Assembly (NCBI RefSeq): GCF_004000885.1
Contig: NZ_BIMC01000006.1
Coordinates: 186,001-250,000, forward strand
DNA from: Paenibacillus glucanolyticus NBRC 15330
Lineage (GTDB): Bacteria > Bacillota > Bacilli > Paenibacillales > Paenibacillaceae
Direction: 5' to 3'
DNA length: 64,000 bases
A program made the position numbers and the translations under genes. The notes under the pieces were generated by a model. That model did not search any database. It had not been told where the DNA came from and saw only the letters and a list, made by a program, of their open reading frames with translations. Shown here piece after piece: positions 16,881 through 25,537 of this stretch; the first letter of the stretch is position 1; each line of letters begins with the position of its first letter.

Positions 16881-19127
16881 GTGAGTTCACGTGTATCGAT
16901 CCGAAAGCGATGGTTCATCGGCATAGTGACAGCCGTCAGTATATCGCTCATTTGGGTTCCGGCTCAGCGGACGGAGGAGAGCGCTCGTGTTGTCGTTGCT
17001 GGTGCCGCAGACGTTATTAAAGCAGGTCAAACGGTCACGATCCGGCAGAAGACCGCCCTTTTTCCTAGTGCGCTTACCAAGAACAGCCATCTGACAGATC
17101 TTAAGGCAAGTTATTATGGAGCCAAGGGAGAAGTGCTCCGGATCAGCTCCGTGAAAGACGAAATGTCCTATATCCAATCCGATTCCCGAGGAGACTTGTG
17201 GCTCCCGACGTGGTATGCGACCAAGGAAGCAGCACTAAGCCAAGAAATTTCCCCGCTCTCGCTTCAATTGCGCAGTAGCGGCAGTCTATACCTGGCTCCC
17301 GGGAGCGGGGTCAGATGGCCGGTAACAGCTGCCGGAATGTCACTCGTTGCCGTCGCACAGTGGAAGGACTGGTACGGTGTTATCATCCCTCCTGCCAAGT
17401 GGAAGGATGATTACCAGATCTATCGCCCGGCGATGATGTGGGTGCAAGGAAAGGATATAGCAAGCAAACAGACGTTGCCCGACGGACTGCTGGATGGGGA
17501 GTCTGAATTATCGACCGATGTGGTGCGCAACTTGACGGAGTTTCTTTTCAAGAAAGGAACCAGCTCTTCTTATGTGAAAAAACTGCTCGGAGAGCCGCAG
17601 GTGAGGGAGACCTCACGGAATCAGGAGCAGAGCTCCAGTAAACCGATGATCCTGGGTGAAACCTGGAGGTATGAGCTGCGGGATGTACATTATACAGCCA
17701 CCTTCTCACCTGCCGGAAAGCTGGTGGCTAGCGAATGGACAATGCCTGCAACGGGAGTGTTTGAGCGTAGAGGTGCTGGTGATGACTACGAGTTTACCTA
17801 TCATTTTGCCGCTGTACCGCCGCTGAAGACGATAGAGGCTGACCCCGCCTGGAGAAATCAGGGCAATCTGAATTATACGTTCCTACTGGAGGCCAATGAG
17901 GACGTATTGCTCCTCAAGGGAGATGACGGCGGTTATAGCGGCATGCACGATCATTCATCCCTGTATGCCATCGATCGAAGTACAGGCAAGAAACTGTGGC
18001 AGGAGGATGCAGGTTTTGGCTGGTATACGGCCGTAATAGATAAGGATCGCGAGCATGTCACGATGTTCTCGGCCTTCAATCCTGTCATCAAAAATTATCA
18101 GGCTAGGGTGCGTCATATCCGGCTATCGGATGGTAAAGTGCTGTGGGAGGTTAAGCCGAAGAATGAATTTGGCCTGACCATGACGGCTGTGCAAGACGCG
18201 ATTGTTCTGGATGAACCGCTTAATTTGCATGAAACCCGGAGTCTGCTGAGTGTGCTGGATCAGGAAACCGGCAAGCTGCGCTGGAAAAAGACGCTGACTG
18301 GCGACCACCGTCTGTTAAGCCAGGGCGATGATCCGTACATACTCATCGAACAGAATGGGCGGCTTGAAGGGTATGATCCTGTAACCGGCAAAGCCGTTTG
18401 GTATGACAACGTCGGGAAAAGGACAATGGACGATCCGACCCGGGATTCGTATTTTACGGGAGGATATCGTTATGATCCGATAGCGCCAGCGGACCTTACG
18501 ACAAGATGGATGCTGCTGGGCAGCCAGTGGGTTCTGTTCAATACGAGGACCGGTGAGCGGGAGGGCGTTTATCCAGCCTCCGAAATGGAACGGTTTGAGG
18601 TGCTGGATGAGCGGTATCTGCTGGTGCAGCGTGCGCTGAACGGGAAGTATTTCAGCGGGGCGACCGCTTACGAAAGCGTGCTGTATGACAGCGTTGAAGG
18701 GAAGGAAGTCTGGACGCTGAAGGGAAGGGCCTCCCGCGGAATTATTGAGGGCGAGAGAGTCTATCTAACCTTGAACGGCATCCCGGCCGCTGTGAATCAG
18801 AAGACCGGCAGCGTGATTTGGAAGATGGATCATTCGTTGCAAGCAAAAGAAGATGTATCCCATCTGGTTGGCAGCAGTTATGGAATATTGGACCGTTACC
18901 TGCTTATAAGCCTTGGCAGTGATCTGGTGGTGCTGAACAAGGAGACCGGCAAGAGCTTGGGAAGGTTGCAGCATGTGATCACCGGCAACGTTGACCTGCG
19001 TGAGCAGTATGCAAGAAATGGCGCGCTGAACATAACGGAGCATGAGGTGCTGGTTGGAACGGTGAATGGGGCATTCATTCGTTATGATAGGGCAGAATTA
19101 GAGGCGCGTCTGGATGAGCTGCTGTAA
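16881..19127 (+). CDS. Secreted/anchored PQQ-like beta-propeller protein
   Basis: About 748 residues. An N-terminal basic stretch and one hydrophobic segment (about residues 8-25) suggest export or a membrane anchor. The middle (residues 60-180) has SH3-like strand patterns (SLYLAPGSGVRWPVTAAGM), followed by a short KKLLGEPQVRET segment. From about residue 330 on there are repeated beta-propeller blades of the PQQ/quinoprotein type, recognised by TGKKLWQ, DGKVLWEV, TGKLRWKK, TGKAVWYD and TGSVIWKM. Such propellers usually act as protein-protein scaffolds; nothing indicates bound PQQ. GGAGAGG lies against ATG 16872, so GTG 16881 is the better start. A small lipoprotein follows after 52 bp. Confidence 0.75.
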   Translation: MSSRVSIRKRWFIGIVTAVSISLIWVPAQRTEESARVVVAGAADVIKAGQTVTIRQKTALFPSALTKNSHLTDLKASYYGAKGEVLRISSVKDEMSYIQSDSRGDLWLPTWYATKEAALSQEISPLSLQLRSSGSLYLAPGSGVRWPVTAAGMSLVAVAQWKDWYGVIIPPAKWKDDYQIYRPAMMWVQGKDIASKQTLPDGLLDGESELSTDVVRNLTEFLFKKGTSSSYVKKLLGEPQVRETSRNQEQSSSKPMILGETWRYELRDVHYTATFSPAGKLVASEWTMPATGVFERRGAGDDYEFTYHFAAVPPLKTIEADPAWRNQGNLNYTFLLEANEDVLLLKGDDGGYSGMHDHSSLYAIDRSTGKKLWQEDAGFGWYTAVIDKDREHVTMFSAFNPVIKNYQARVRHIRLSDGKVLWEVKPKNEFGLTMTAVQDAIVLDEPLNLHETRSLLSVLDQETGKLRWKKTLTGDHRLLSQGDDPYILIEQNGRLEGYDPVTGKAVWYDNVGKRTMDDPTRDSYFTGGYRYDPIAPADLTTRWMLLGSQWVLFNTRTGEREGVYPASEMERFEVLDERYLLVQRALNGKYFSGATAYESVLYDSVEGKEVWTLKGRASRGIIEGERVYLTLNGIPAAVNQKTGSVIWKMDHSLQAKEDVSHLVGSSYGILDRYLLISLGSDLVVLNKETGKSLGRLQHVITGNVDLREQYARNGALNITEHEVLVGTVNGAFIRYDRAELEARLDELL

Positions 19128-19179
19128 TCTCTTTTTTATAGAAAAACGGTAATGCAAAGGCTATAAAGGAGGAGGACTT

Positions 19180-19521
19180 GTGGGCAACAGGCTAAAGTTA
19201 GCAGGGATTCCTGTCATCAGTTTATTGTTAATCCTGTGTTTGGGCTGCGGGAGCAAGCAGTCAGTGAGTTATGCGTCTGTGTTAAATTATAACGATGAAG
19301 AGTATATCGGAAAGGGCATCGAATCTGCGGAAGTTTTTGCCGATGCAGATTTGACCTTGGCGGGTAGGATTCAGAAGCAGCTCGAGCCGGATCAATACCC
19401 GGATACGAACCTATCGTCGAATGAACTTCAAGAAGGCACGGAGATCTATATCGTGAATGATGATACGTTGGTAGCTCTGCAAGAAGACAGGAGTTTCAAA
19501 GTGTTTGAGCGTATAAACTGA
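19180..19521 (+). CDS. Small lipoprotein of unknown function
   Basis: A 113-residue protein with a clear lipoprotein signal (hydrophobic residues 10-20, lipobox LGC with Cys23). The mature part is acidic and not recognised. It includes YNDEEYIGKGI and a C-terminal strand-rich EGTEIYIVNDDTLVALQEDRSFKVFE, which looks like a small beta fold. AAAGGAGG precedes GTG 19180. It sits 52 bp behind the beta-propeller gene, with no promoter between and a strong terminator after it, so the two are probably co-transcribed and may work together at the cell surface. Confidence 0.65.
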   Translation: MGNRLKLAGIPVISLLLILCLGCGSKQSVSYASVLNYNDEEYIGKGIESAEVFADADLTLAGRIQKQLEPDQYPDTNLSSNELQEGTEIYIVNDDTLVALQEDRSFKVFERIN

Positions 19522-19537
19522 GTGAGGTATAGGGAGG

Positions 19538-19577
19538 CGTCCTTAAAGTCTGGAGACAGGCTTTAGGGACGTTTTTT
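19538..19577 (+). terminator. Terminator after small lipoprotein gene
   Basis: CGTCCTTAAAG pairs with CTTTAGGGACG (11 pairs, one wobble) and is followed by six T. Confidence 0.88.
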
Positions 19578-19584
19578 CTGCGAT

Positions 19585-19845
19585 TTGGCACATCAATCTT
19601 GGATTGCCCGTGCCCTCAGAACCGGTACAGCAAGGGAGTTGCTGCTCGTTCCTGAGAAGGAGTGGCTGTTAGTTGTGGAGACCGATGAAAGGATGGGGCG
19701 CCCTCCCAACGGTTGGTGTCTGCATCAGGTTTTGGATGTATCGGTTGCGGAAATCCGGATCACGGCTGTTGAAGGTGCTGCTGCCGTGGTGATTGCAAGC
19801 CCCGTGTACAAAGATTCTGGGGTTGGTCCCCAACACCACTATTAC
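19585..19845 (+). pseudogene. Possible relic of NADPH-dependent FMN reductase
   Basis: This open stretch has no ribosome site. Its translation contains AAAVVIASPVYKDSG (about 19780-19820), close to the conserved ASPVYK(A)SxSG loop of NAD(P)H-dependent FMN reductases of the SsuE type. It is preceded by a plausible but scrambled N-terminal half. The match ends at the loop, and the reading frame then runs into repetitive DNA. The likeliest reading is a truncated remnant whose 3' half has been replaced. Chance similarity of a short motif cannot be excluded. Confidence 0.3.
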
Positions 19846-19862
19846 GCGAGTAACCCTGGTTC

Positions 19863-20080
19863 TTGCCGCTGTTCCGACATCTTAACGGACTCCAGATCCG
19901 TTATTTGCCTCTTTTAATCCCTTTTTTGAATCTAACGGACTCAGGATCCCTTATTACCTCATAAAACAGACAAATTGCTGACTCATATCACAAATAACGT
20001 ATCTCATGTCCGTTAGTCTCAAAAACAACACTTTTCCAGCTAAATAACGTATCCTCTGTCCGTTAGCCCCAAGAGCGGCA
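19863..20080. repeat. Palindromic four-unit repeat element, copy 1
   Basis: Four related units of about 24 bp occur at 19883-19906, 19933-19956, 19992-20016 and 20042-20066. The first two are in one orientation and the last two are inverted, and the spacing within each pair is exactly 50 bp. Each unit is itself an interrupted palindrome, best seen in the first: TAACGGA, seven bases, TCCGTTA. The outer flanks TGCCGCTGTT (19866 on) and AAGAGCGGCA (ending 20080) are also inverted. The whole block can therefore fold into one long cruciform or hairpin. A related block lies at 33297-33481. It resembles a MITE- or REP-like intergenic element. Confidence 0.7.
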
Positions 20081-20084
20081 GCAC

Positions 20085-20275
20085 CGTCACCACTACCACA
20101 TCGCTACCATGTCACACCACCACCACTACGTCACCATTGCCACATCGCTACCATGTCACACCACCACCACTACGTCACCATTGCCACATCGCTACCATGT
20201 CACACCACCACGTCACACCACCACGTCACACAACCACCACTACCGCCAACTTGTCACCACCACCGTTACCCTCCC
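20085..20275. repeat. 44-bp tandem repeat, CAC-rich
   Basis: TCGCTACCATGTCACACCAC recurs at 20101, 20145 and 20189, an exact 44-bp period, and then decays into shorter CACCACGTCACAC repeats up to about 20275. Because 44 is not a multiple of three, all three forward frames stay open by composition. The stretch is not a credible gene. Confidence 0.8.
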
Positions 20276-20290
20276 CTCACGGCTACGTTC

Positions 20291-20390
20291 CCACCGCCGC
20301 CACGCAACCGTGCCCCCAGGACCGCCATGCGACCATGCCCCCACCGCCGCCACGCAACCGTGCCCCCAGGACCGCCATGCGACCATGTTA
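20291..20390. repeat. 50-bp tandem repeat, two copies
   Basis: CCACCGCCGCCACGCAACCG begins at 20291 and again at 20341. The two 50-bp copies are almost identical up to about 20387. It is C-rich on the + strand and follows the 44-bp repeat. Confidence 0.8.
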
Positions 20391-20448
20391 CCACCGCCAC
20401 CATCAGCAACGCTGCCAAATTTTAATATGGTTTCATTCTATTGAATGG

Positions 20449-20454
20449 TATAAT
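20449..20454 (+). promoter_or_regulatory. -10 box of stalk-domain protein gene
   Basis: A consensus TATAAT lies 63 bp before the start codon, immediately after the tandem repeats. No convincing -35 is seen. Confidence 0.35.
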
Positions 20455-20516
20455 ATTCCTGGTTCAAAATTACTAGATTTGAAAGTGATACATTCTAAGA
20501 GAGATGAGGTTCATGC

Positions 20517-22475
20517 ATGTTAAAAAAAATGTTAATGCTGCTGTTAGCGGTGTGTATGATAGTCCCGACAGCTGCCGGAGCTGCTTATGGCGAGTCGGGC
20601 AAGGCAAGCTCTAAGATTGCGATGCTGCTGCCTGATGGCACACCCTTAATGGAGGATGGTACAGCTTGGGTTACTTATACCCGTCTTCCAATGACCAAAA
20701 TCCCGCTTCCTATGGGTGGGGACCTGAAACAGATTGCGGGATCAAGCGAGTACGGATTCGGTGTGAACAATGCTGGTGGACTGGTCATGTGGGGAGAATC
20801 CGGTTTTCAGAATGTGGCGGGCCAGAGTAACGTAAAGCAGGTTGGACAAGGCTACTGGCTGACCTCTGATGGCAACGTTAACCGCCTGGATAGTTCCAAA
20901 CCGCAAGCCGTAAAGGGCTTTGAGGGGATTTCCATATTTGATGAGAATAAGGGTATTATCGGTGGTGTTACCCAGTCGGGGACAGTATTGTATCACAATA
21001 GCGCCTATACGCCGGAGCCCGTGGCCCTGGGTCAAGTGACGGATGTGAACTCCATTCGCAAAATTAAAGTGGCCGGCGACTATGCCGCTATTTTATATAA
21101 TGACGGAAGGCTCGTACTGTTCAGTACACTTCGCATTAATGGCAGCACAACCTACCTGTCACAAAAACTGATTCAAGATGCAGCTGACATTTCTTTTGGT
21201 AAAGAACAGAAGTTGATTATTGTGAAAAAGGATGGGACTGTGTGGAATGCCAAATTGGATGTGTTCACTCAAACATTCGAAATGAACCCGTTGAACGGGA
21301 TCAGCGGGGTTCAACAGATTGTGGGAATTGGAGGTTCCAAAAGCTTTTTCGCACAATTAATGGATGGCACATGGATAGAGTATGATAACGGACAACAATA
21401 CGATGTGCCAGTTCCAAGCATTACCAGCGTTACGCTAAAAGTATCGAATAGTAAGCCGAAGGTAGGAAGCTCCATTACTCCAACTGTTGAATTTCAGTAT
21501 GGTAATGGAGAGAAACACAAGATTCCGGGCAATATGATCGCTTTGTCTGTAGATAAGCCGCACATCATCAAAGCGGTAGAGAAGGGAGCCTACAAAATCC
21601 TAGGTGTGGGTGAAGCCACTCTGACGGTGGATATTGCCGGCAAGAAGCAATCGGTCAAGATCGTTTCGGGACTTGGCAAGCCGCTCGAGAACGCCAAGCA
21701 GGAGAAGGGTATTACTTATTTGCCGCTGAAGCGGGTATTTGAAGCTTTGGGAGGCACGGTTCAGTATCAGGCAGCTTCCAAGACCTTTGATATTACCATA
21801 GGGGAGACGGAGATATATGTTAAGGCGGGTAGTAAACAGGCGAAGATCAACGGTAAAACCGTAAACATGAAAGGAGCTCCGATCCAGAATAAGGGGGAGA
21901 CACTGGTGTCAGCGGACCTGTTAACCGCAGCGCTGGGTGCAAAGCTAAAGTGGGATGCATCCAAACAGCAAATGACCGTCGCCCTGGGATCAGCACAATT
22001 TGTTGTGGAGGGCGAGCAGAAGAAGGCGCAGAACTCCAGTTCAGGAGGAACTTCTGGTAAAAGCAAAATGTCTGCAGTCAATGCAAGCGGGAGTATGGCT
22101 GGGTGGAAACTGCTTAAAGGCCATGAATACGAAAAATCCTTGCGGATTTATTTTCAATACAAGAATGGCATCCTGGCTACCAAAACAGAAGATATCCGCA
22201 AGGTAGACTTGAATAAAAAGGTTACCTGGACGGATGATAATGGCCGCAAGCGTACCAATACCGTGCGTGAGATCTATTCCCTGTTTACATTGTCCAATGA
22301 ATATACGTCAGAATGGCTCCTCAAGAAATTTGGCAAGCTCTATGAGGATTGGATGCTGACCTCCCTGGTTGATGCTAACCGGATTGTCGAGCAATACTTG
22401 CAGGAGACCGGTCAGATGCCGAGTTATGCTCCAAATGTAACGCTGACGCTGGATGCGGTGTTTGAGTACGAATAG
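20517..22475 (+). CDS. Secreted stalk-domain (copper amine oxidase N-terminal-like) protein
   Basis: 652 residues. A signal peptide (about residues 1-27) is followed by repeated RCC1-like strands (GGLVMWGESG, DGNVNRLDS, DGRLVLFSTL, DGTVWNAKL) over about residues 40-290. An Ig-like segment follows to about 385. Then comes a copper-amine-oxidase N-terminal 'stalk' domain at about 395-500, seen as YLPLKRVFEALGGTVQYQAASKTFDITIG and LVSADLLTAALGAKLKWD. The C-terminal 150 residues are not recognised. Stalk domains are common in Paenibacillus exoproteins and probably bind surface polymers; there is no amine oxidase catalytic domain. GAGATGAGGT precedes the ATG. It is a single-gene unit with a strong terminator. 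Confidence 0.75.
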   Translation: MLKKMLMLLLAVCMIVPTAAGAAYGESGKASSKIAMLLPDGTPLMEDGTAWVTYTRLPMTKIPLPMGGDLKQIAGSSEYGFGVNNAGGLVMWGESGFQNVAGQSNVKQVGQGYWLTSDGNVNRLDSSKPQAVKGFEGISIFDENKGIIGGVTQSGTVLYHNSAYTPEPVALGQVTDVNSIRKIKVAGDYAAILYNDGRLVLFSTLRINGSTTYLSQKLIQDAADISFGKEQKLIIVKKDGTVWNAKLDVFTQTFEMNPLNGISGVQQIVGIGGSKSFFAQLMDGTWIEYDNGQQYDVPVPSITSVTLKVSNSKPKVGSSITPTVEFQYGNGEKHKIPGNMIALSVDKPHIIKAVEKGAYKILGVGEATLTVDIAGKKQSVKIVSGLGKPLENAKQEKGITYLPLKRVFEALGGTVQYQAASKTFDITIGETEIYVKAGSKQAKINGKTVNMKGAPIQNKGETLVSADLLTAALGAKLKWDASKQQMTVALGSAQFVVEGEQKKAQNSSSGGTSGKSKMSAVNASGSMAGWKLLKGHEYEKSLRIYFQYKNGILATKTEDIRKVDLNKKVTWTDDNGRKRTNTVREIYSLFTLSNEYTSEWLLKKFGKLYEDWMLTSLVDANRIVEQYLQETGQMPSYAPNVTLTLDAVFEYE

Positions 22476-22499
22476 GTTGGAATGATAATGAATTAGAGG

Positions 22500-22540
22500 A
22501 CCTCCGGTTCGAATGGAAACATTTGATCCGGAGGTTTTTT
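22500..22540 (+). terminator. Terminator after stalk-domain protein gene
   Basis: ACCTCCGG pairs with CCGGAGGT, the inner arms TCGAATG and CATTTGA also pair across a GAAA tetraloop, and six T follow. Confidence 0.92.
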
Positions 22541-22595
22541 CATGGAGCATCGTTCTTTGTTCTGCCAAACTCGAGGCTTTATTAAACATAACCCC

Positions 22596-24050
22596 TCACA
22601 ACCTTAACCCCGTCCACTGCCAATATGTGTAGTAAAACAACAGCATGACACCCACATATAGAGGCATACATACCATGCTGAGCTTGACCAGGTCCTTGGC
22701 GGGATAAGAGACAGACTCATCCTCGTAATACAAGAGCAACGCTTTTGAGCTTACCGGAAATGTGATGCAGTAATTCATGCCCACCAGCGTCAAGAAAACG
22801 ACGGCGGAAGCATTAAGCTGAAGCGTCTGGCCCAGCACGATAAATGCCGGGATCATCACCACGGCCCTTGTGGTATGGGATGTGATGTACAAGTGCGAAG
22901 TAACGGATACAAGAATGATGATCAGCAGCGTTATGAAGGGAGGGGCTGTCTCCAGAACACGAAGCTTGCTGAACACAATCTGCTGGAGCCAATCCACCAC
23001 GCCATTCTCAACAAGGGCTTTTCCCAGAGCAGTGGCAGCTGCCACAAACATGATCAAATTCCAGGAAACGCTCTTCATTCCCTGCTTCCATTCCATAATC
23101 CCGATGGAAGGCAGCATGAGCAGCATGGCACCAGCCATCGTAATGAACGCAATGTCATAACCATGCCATCCTTCGGTCATCCACAGGACAACCATCCCGG
23201 CAATCAAGCCGAGGGTTTTCTTCTCACTGCCAGACAGGGGAAGCTTCTCTGAATACTGATGTCCGGAAGGGATGATATTGCTTTGCGGTTCATCCTTCCA
23301 AAACATTATTTTTACGCATAATAGAGCCAACCCGCACATGACAAGCGCAAAAGGCGCTCCCCATATCACCCATGTTACATAGGAGATGTCTGCCCCTGTT
23401 GCCCCGTTTAACAGCCCGATCCCAATGATGTGAGAACCGGCCCCGATGACCGTTGCAGACGAAGCGAGCAATATCATCACGGGAAGAAGCATGGCAACCG
23501 ATTTTTTCTGCTGATCATTCTTCAATAAAGCGTGCAGCTCTCTCACAATGGGAAGTGTCAGGGCGGCTCGTCCGGAGGTAGACGGTATAAAGAAAGTCAA
23601 AGGCTGAATCACGAACGCGAGCCACCATAAAAAATGTTCGGGCTTGCGTGCGCGCAGCAGCATAAAGCGAGTGAAGCGAGCGGCCAGACCGCTGGTCTTG
23701 ACGCTTTCGCCGATGATAAACGAACCGATCATCAGCCAGACGATTTCTTCGGCAATGGATTCGTAAAGCAATGAAGGAGGGGCGCCCTTCAAGGCAACGA
23801 TGCAGACAAGAGCCCCCAGCGCAATCCATCCCGCCGGCATCTTGGTGAAAATCCATAAAGCCATGGCGATGATAAAAAAAATGAAGGCAGTTTTACCGGA
23901 GTACGATAAATGTTCAACCGAAGCGATCCAAATGCTGCAGCCTGCAAAACCGGATAGCATCCATAACCCTTTTGCAGGCCGGATAGACGGCGCTCCGGGG
24001 CCAGCCTTGTTCAGCGGCTGGTCTGCGGATGGCATGTATTCAGGCTTCAT
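22596..24050 (-). CDS. DASS/SLC13-family anion transporter
   Basis: A 484-residue polytopic membrane protein of the divalent anion:sodium symporter family (CitT/SdcS/YbhI-like). Helices are dense throughout. The two family SNT-type hairpin motifs appear as IPSTSGRAALTLPIV (about residue 165) and SSATVIGAGSHIIGIGLLNGATGA (about 210), with the late SHLYITSHTTRAVVMIP and the C-terminal GMNYCITFPVSSKALLLYYE. The chosen ATG at 24050 overlaps the glycerate kinase stop by four bases, so the longer frame to 24143 is unlikely. Coupling to glycerate kinase suggests it imports glycerate or a related small carboxylate (inference). Confidence 0.87.
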   Translation of the reverse strand: MKPEYMPSADQPLNKAGPGAPSIRPAKGLWMLSGFAGCSIWIASVEHLSYSGKTAFIFFIIAMALWIFTKMPAGWIALGALVCIVALKGAPPSLLYESIAEEIVWLMIGSFIIGESVKTSGLAARFTRFMLLRARKPEHFLWWLAFVIQPLTFFIPSTSGRAALTLPIVRELHALLKNDQQKKSVAMLLPVMILLASSATVIGAGSHIIGIGLLNGATGADISYVTWVIWGAPFALVMCGLALLCVKIMFWKDEPQSNIIPSGHQYSEKLPLSGSEKKTLGLIAGMVVLWMTEGWHGYDIAFITMAGAMLLMLPSIGIMEWKQGMKSVSWNLIMFVAAATALGKALVENGVVDWLQQIVFSKLRVLETAPPFITLLIIILVSVTSHLYITSHTTRAVVMIPAFIVLGQTLQLNASAVVFLTLVGMNYCITFPVSSKALLLYYEDESVSYPAKDLVKLSMVCMPLYVGVMLLFYYTYWQWTGLRL

Positions 24051-25231
24051 AATGGCCGATATCCTTCGTTGAGCGTACGGTGGGCGATCTGATACCCGAT
24101 ACGCACATGCCGGAGAGCAGCTTCGGTACTGTCTGCGATCCACGGCGATGCGTTTAAGATCGCTTGATCCAGTGAGGCCGGCGTCTGAATAATGCTTGCA
24201 TAGGCGTCGATTCCATTCTCATAATTAATGGCAGCATTTTCTCCAATGGTTCCTGTAATGGCAATCACGGGGATTCCTTTGGATTTGGCTATTCGCGCAA
24301 CCTCCGAAGGAATTTTTCCGTTGGGGGTCTGGTAATCCAGGCAGCCCTCGGCCGTTAACACCACATCGGCTTCCAGGATATGCTGCTCGATATTTATGTA
24401 TTGCATAATCACCTCGTAACGGGGATGAAGTTTCGCGTTGGCAAAAGCAACCAAGCCCGCGCCTAAACCTCCGGATGCTCCGCTTCCGGGAGCCAAGGCG
24501 ATATCCACGCCAAGCTGGTTGTGTATCAGATGGGCATAGTGCTGGAATGCACTTGCCAAGTGCTCCACTTCTTCAGCAGTGGCTCCCTTCTGCGGACCAA
24601 AAACATGGGCAACGCCGTCCCGTCCGCACAGCACATTGTGCCAATTACAGGCTACGTCAATGTGTACATCCGTGAGTCTGGGGTCCAAGTCAGCCAGATC
24701 GATGGATCGTACTTTAGCCAAATCGCCGCCGCCTCGAATATAGACCGGCTGCCCGGCTTCATCTGTAAAAACAGCTCCTAGCGCCTGCGCCATCCCTGCA
24801 CCGCCGTCGGAAGTGCCGGAATCGCCGCATCCAATCAGAATATGATCCACTCCAAAGTCGAGTGCCCCCAGGATCAGCTCTCCCACACCATATGTCGTTG
24901 TCCACAGCGGGTTCCGCTGCTCCCTTGGAACTAGCTTTAAGCCAGCGACTGCTGCCATCTCGATGACCGCTGTTTTCTTGTTGTTTTCCGTGTAAACACC
25001 AAAATAACTCGTAATGGGTTGACCAACGGGACCCGTAACTTCCTTGTGATACAGACGTCCATGCTTTATATTTACGATGCTCTTGGCAAAGCCCTCACCG
25101 CCATCAATCATCGGAATGACGGTGATGCTGGCATCCAAATTCAGACGATGAACGCCCATTCGCATCGCTTCACCGACTTCTTCCGCATCCAGGCATTCCT
25201 TAAACCCTGACGGAATCATAACGATTTTCAT
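24047..25231 (-). CDS. glxK: Glycerate kinase (GlxK family)
   Basis: A 394-residue glycerate kinase that phosphorylates glycerate for entry into glycolysis. The family start MKIVMIPSGFKECLDAEEVGEAM, the MIDGGEGFAKSIV segment, CGDSGTSDGGAGMAQALG (about residues 135-152), GSGASGGLGAGLVAF (about 250-265) and TAEGCLDYQTPNGKIPSEVA (about 295-315) are all present. AGGAGG lies eight bases before the ATG. It is the first gene of a two-gene operon with the downstream DASS transporter. It is divergent from a large AraC-type regulator across about 300 bp. Confidence 0.93.
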   Translation of the reverse strand: MKIVMIPSGFKECLDAEEVGEAMRMGVHRLNLDASITVIPMIDGGEGFAKSIVNIKHGRLYHKEVTGPVGQPITSYFGVYTENNKKTAVIEMAAVAGLKLVPREQRNPLWTTTYGVGELILGALDFGVDHILIGCGDSGTSDGGAGMAQALGAVFTDEAGQPVYIRGGGDLAKVRSIDLADLDPRLTDVHIDVACNWHNVLCGRDGVAHVFGPQKGATAEEVEHLASAFQHYAHLIHNQLGVDIALAPGSGASGGLGAGLVAFANAKLHPRYEVIMQYINIEQHILEADVVLTAEGCLDYQTPNGKIPSEVARIAKSKGIPVIAITGTIGENAAINYENGIDAYASIIQTPASLDQAILNASPWIADSTEAALRHVRIGYQIAHRTLNEGYRPL

Positions 25232-25537
25232 ATCATATCCTCCTGTTGTCTGTTGATGTTCTAACTGTAGAACAGAAAAACGAGAGGAGGGTTAGAGGCA
25301 AATTAGAATTTGCTGTGAAATAATTCCAAGATGGATTGGGAGGAAAGCGGCCCCTGCTTAGCATAATAAAGATATTTTTTATTCTCAGATTTTATCGATC
25401 AATCCAACGTATCCATCTACTGTTAGCCTCCCTCCCTAGATTCCTGCGGCGAATATTATAACTTACATCAAAATATAGTAAACGTAACTGCAAGCCCGCT
25501 GGACTTGCGATTTAGAAATGCAAAGGGGGGGACAATC
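25232..25537. other. Divergent intergenic region with degenerate repeat unit
   Basis: About 300 bp separate glxK from the AraC regulator gene. At 25402-25428 the string AACGTATCCATCTACTGTTAG resembles one inverted-orientation unit of the palindromic element found at 19992-20066 (AACGTATC...GTCCGTTAG), but no partner units are clear. I do not see a convincing promoter on either strand. Confidence 0.4.

Noticed and set aside
20101..20390. CRISPR-like array
   Set aside because: The repeats are contiguous tandem copies without unique spacers, and no cas genes are nearby.
20109..20523. Three overlapping forward frames in the CAC-rich repeats (His/Thr/Pro-rich products)
   Set aside because: Repeat units of 44 and 50 bp cannot keep one frame; openness comes from composition, and no ribosome sites are present.
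20517..22475. Copper amine oxidase
   Set aside because: Only the N-terminal stalk-type domain is present; the catalytic domain with its topaquinone site is absent.
24051..24143. Longer N-terminus for the DASS transporter
   Set aside because: It would overlap glycerate kinase by about 90 bp with an Arg/Ser-rich tail; the ATGA overlap at 24050 is the normal coupled start.
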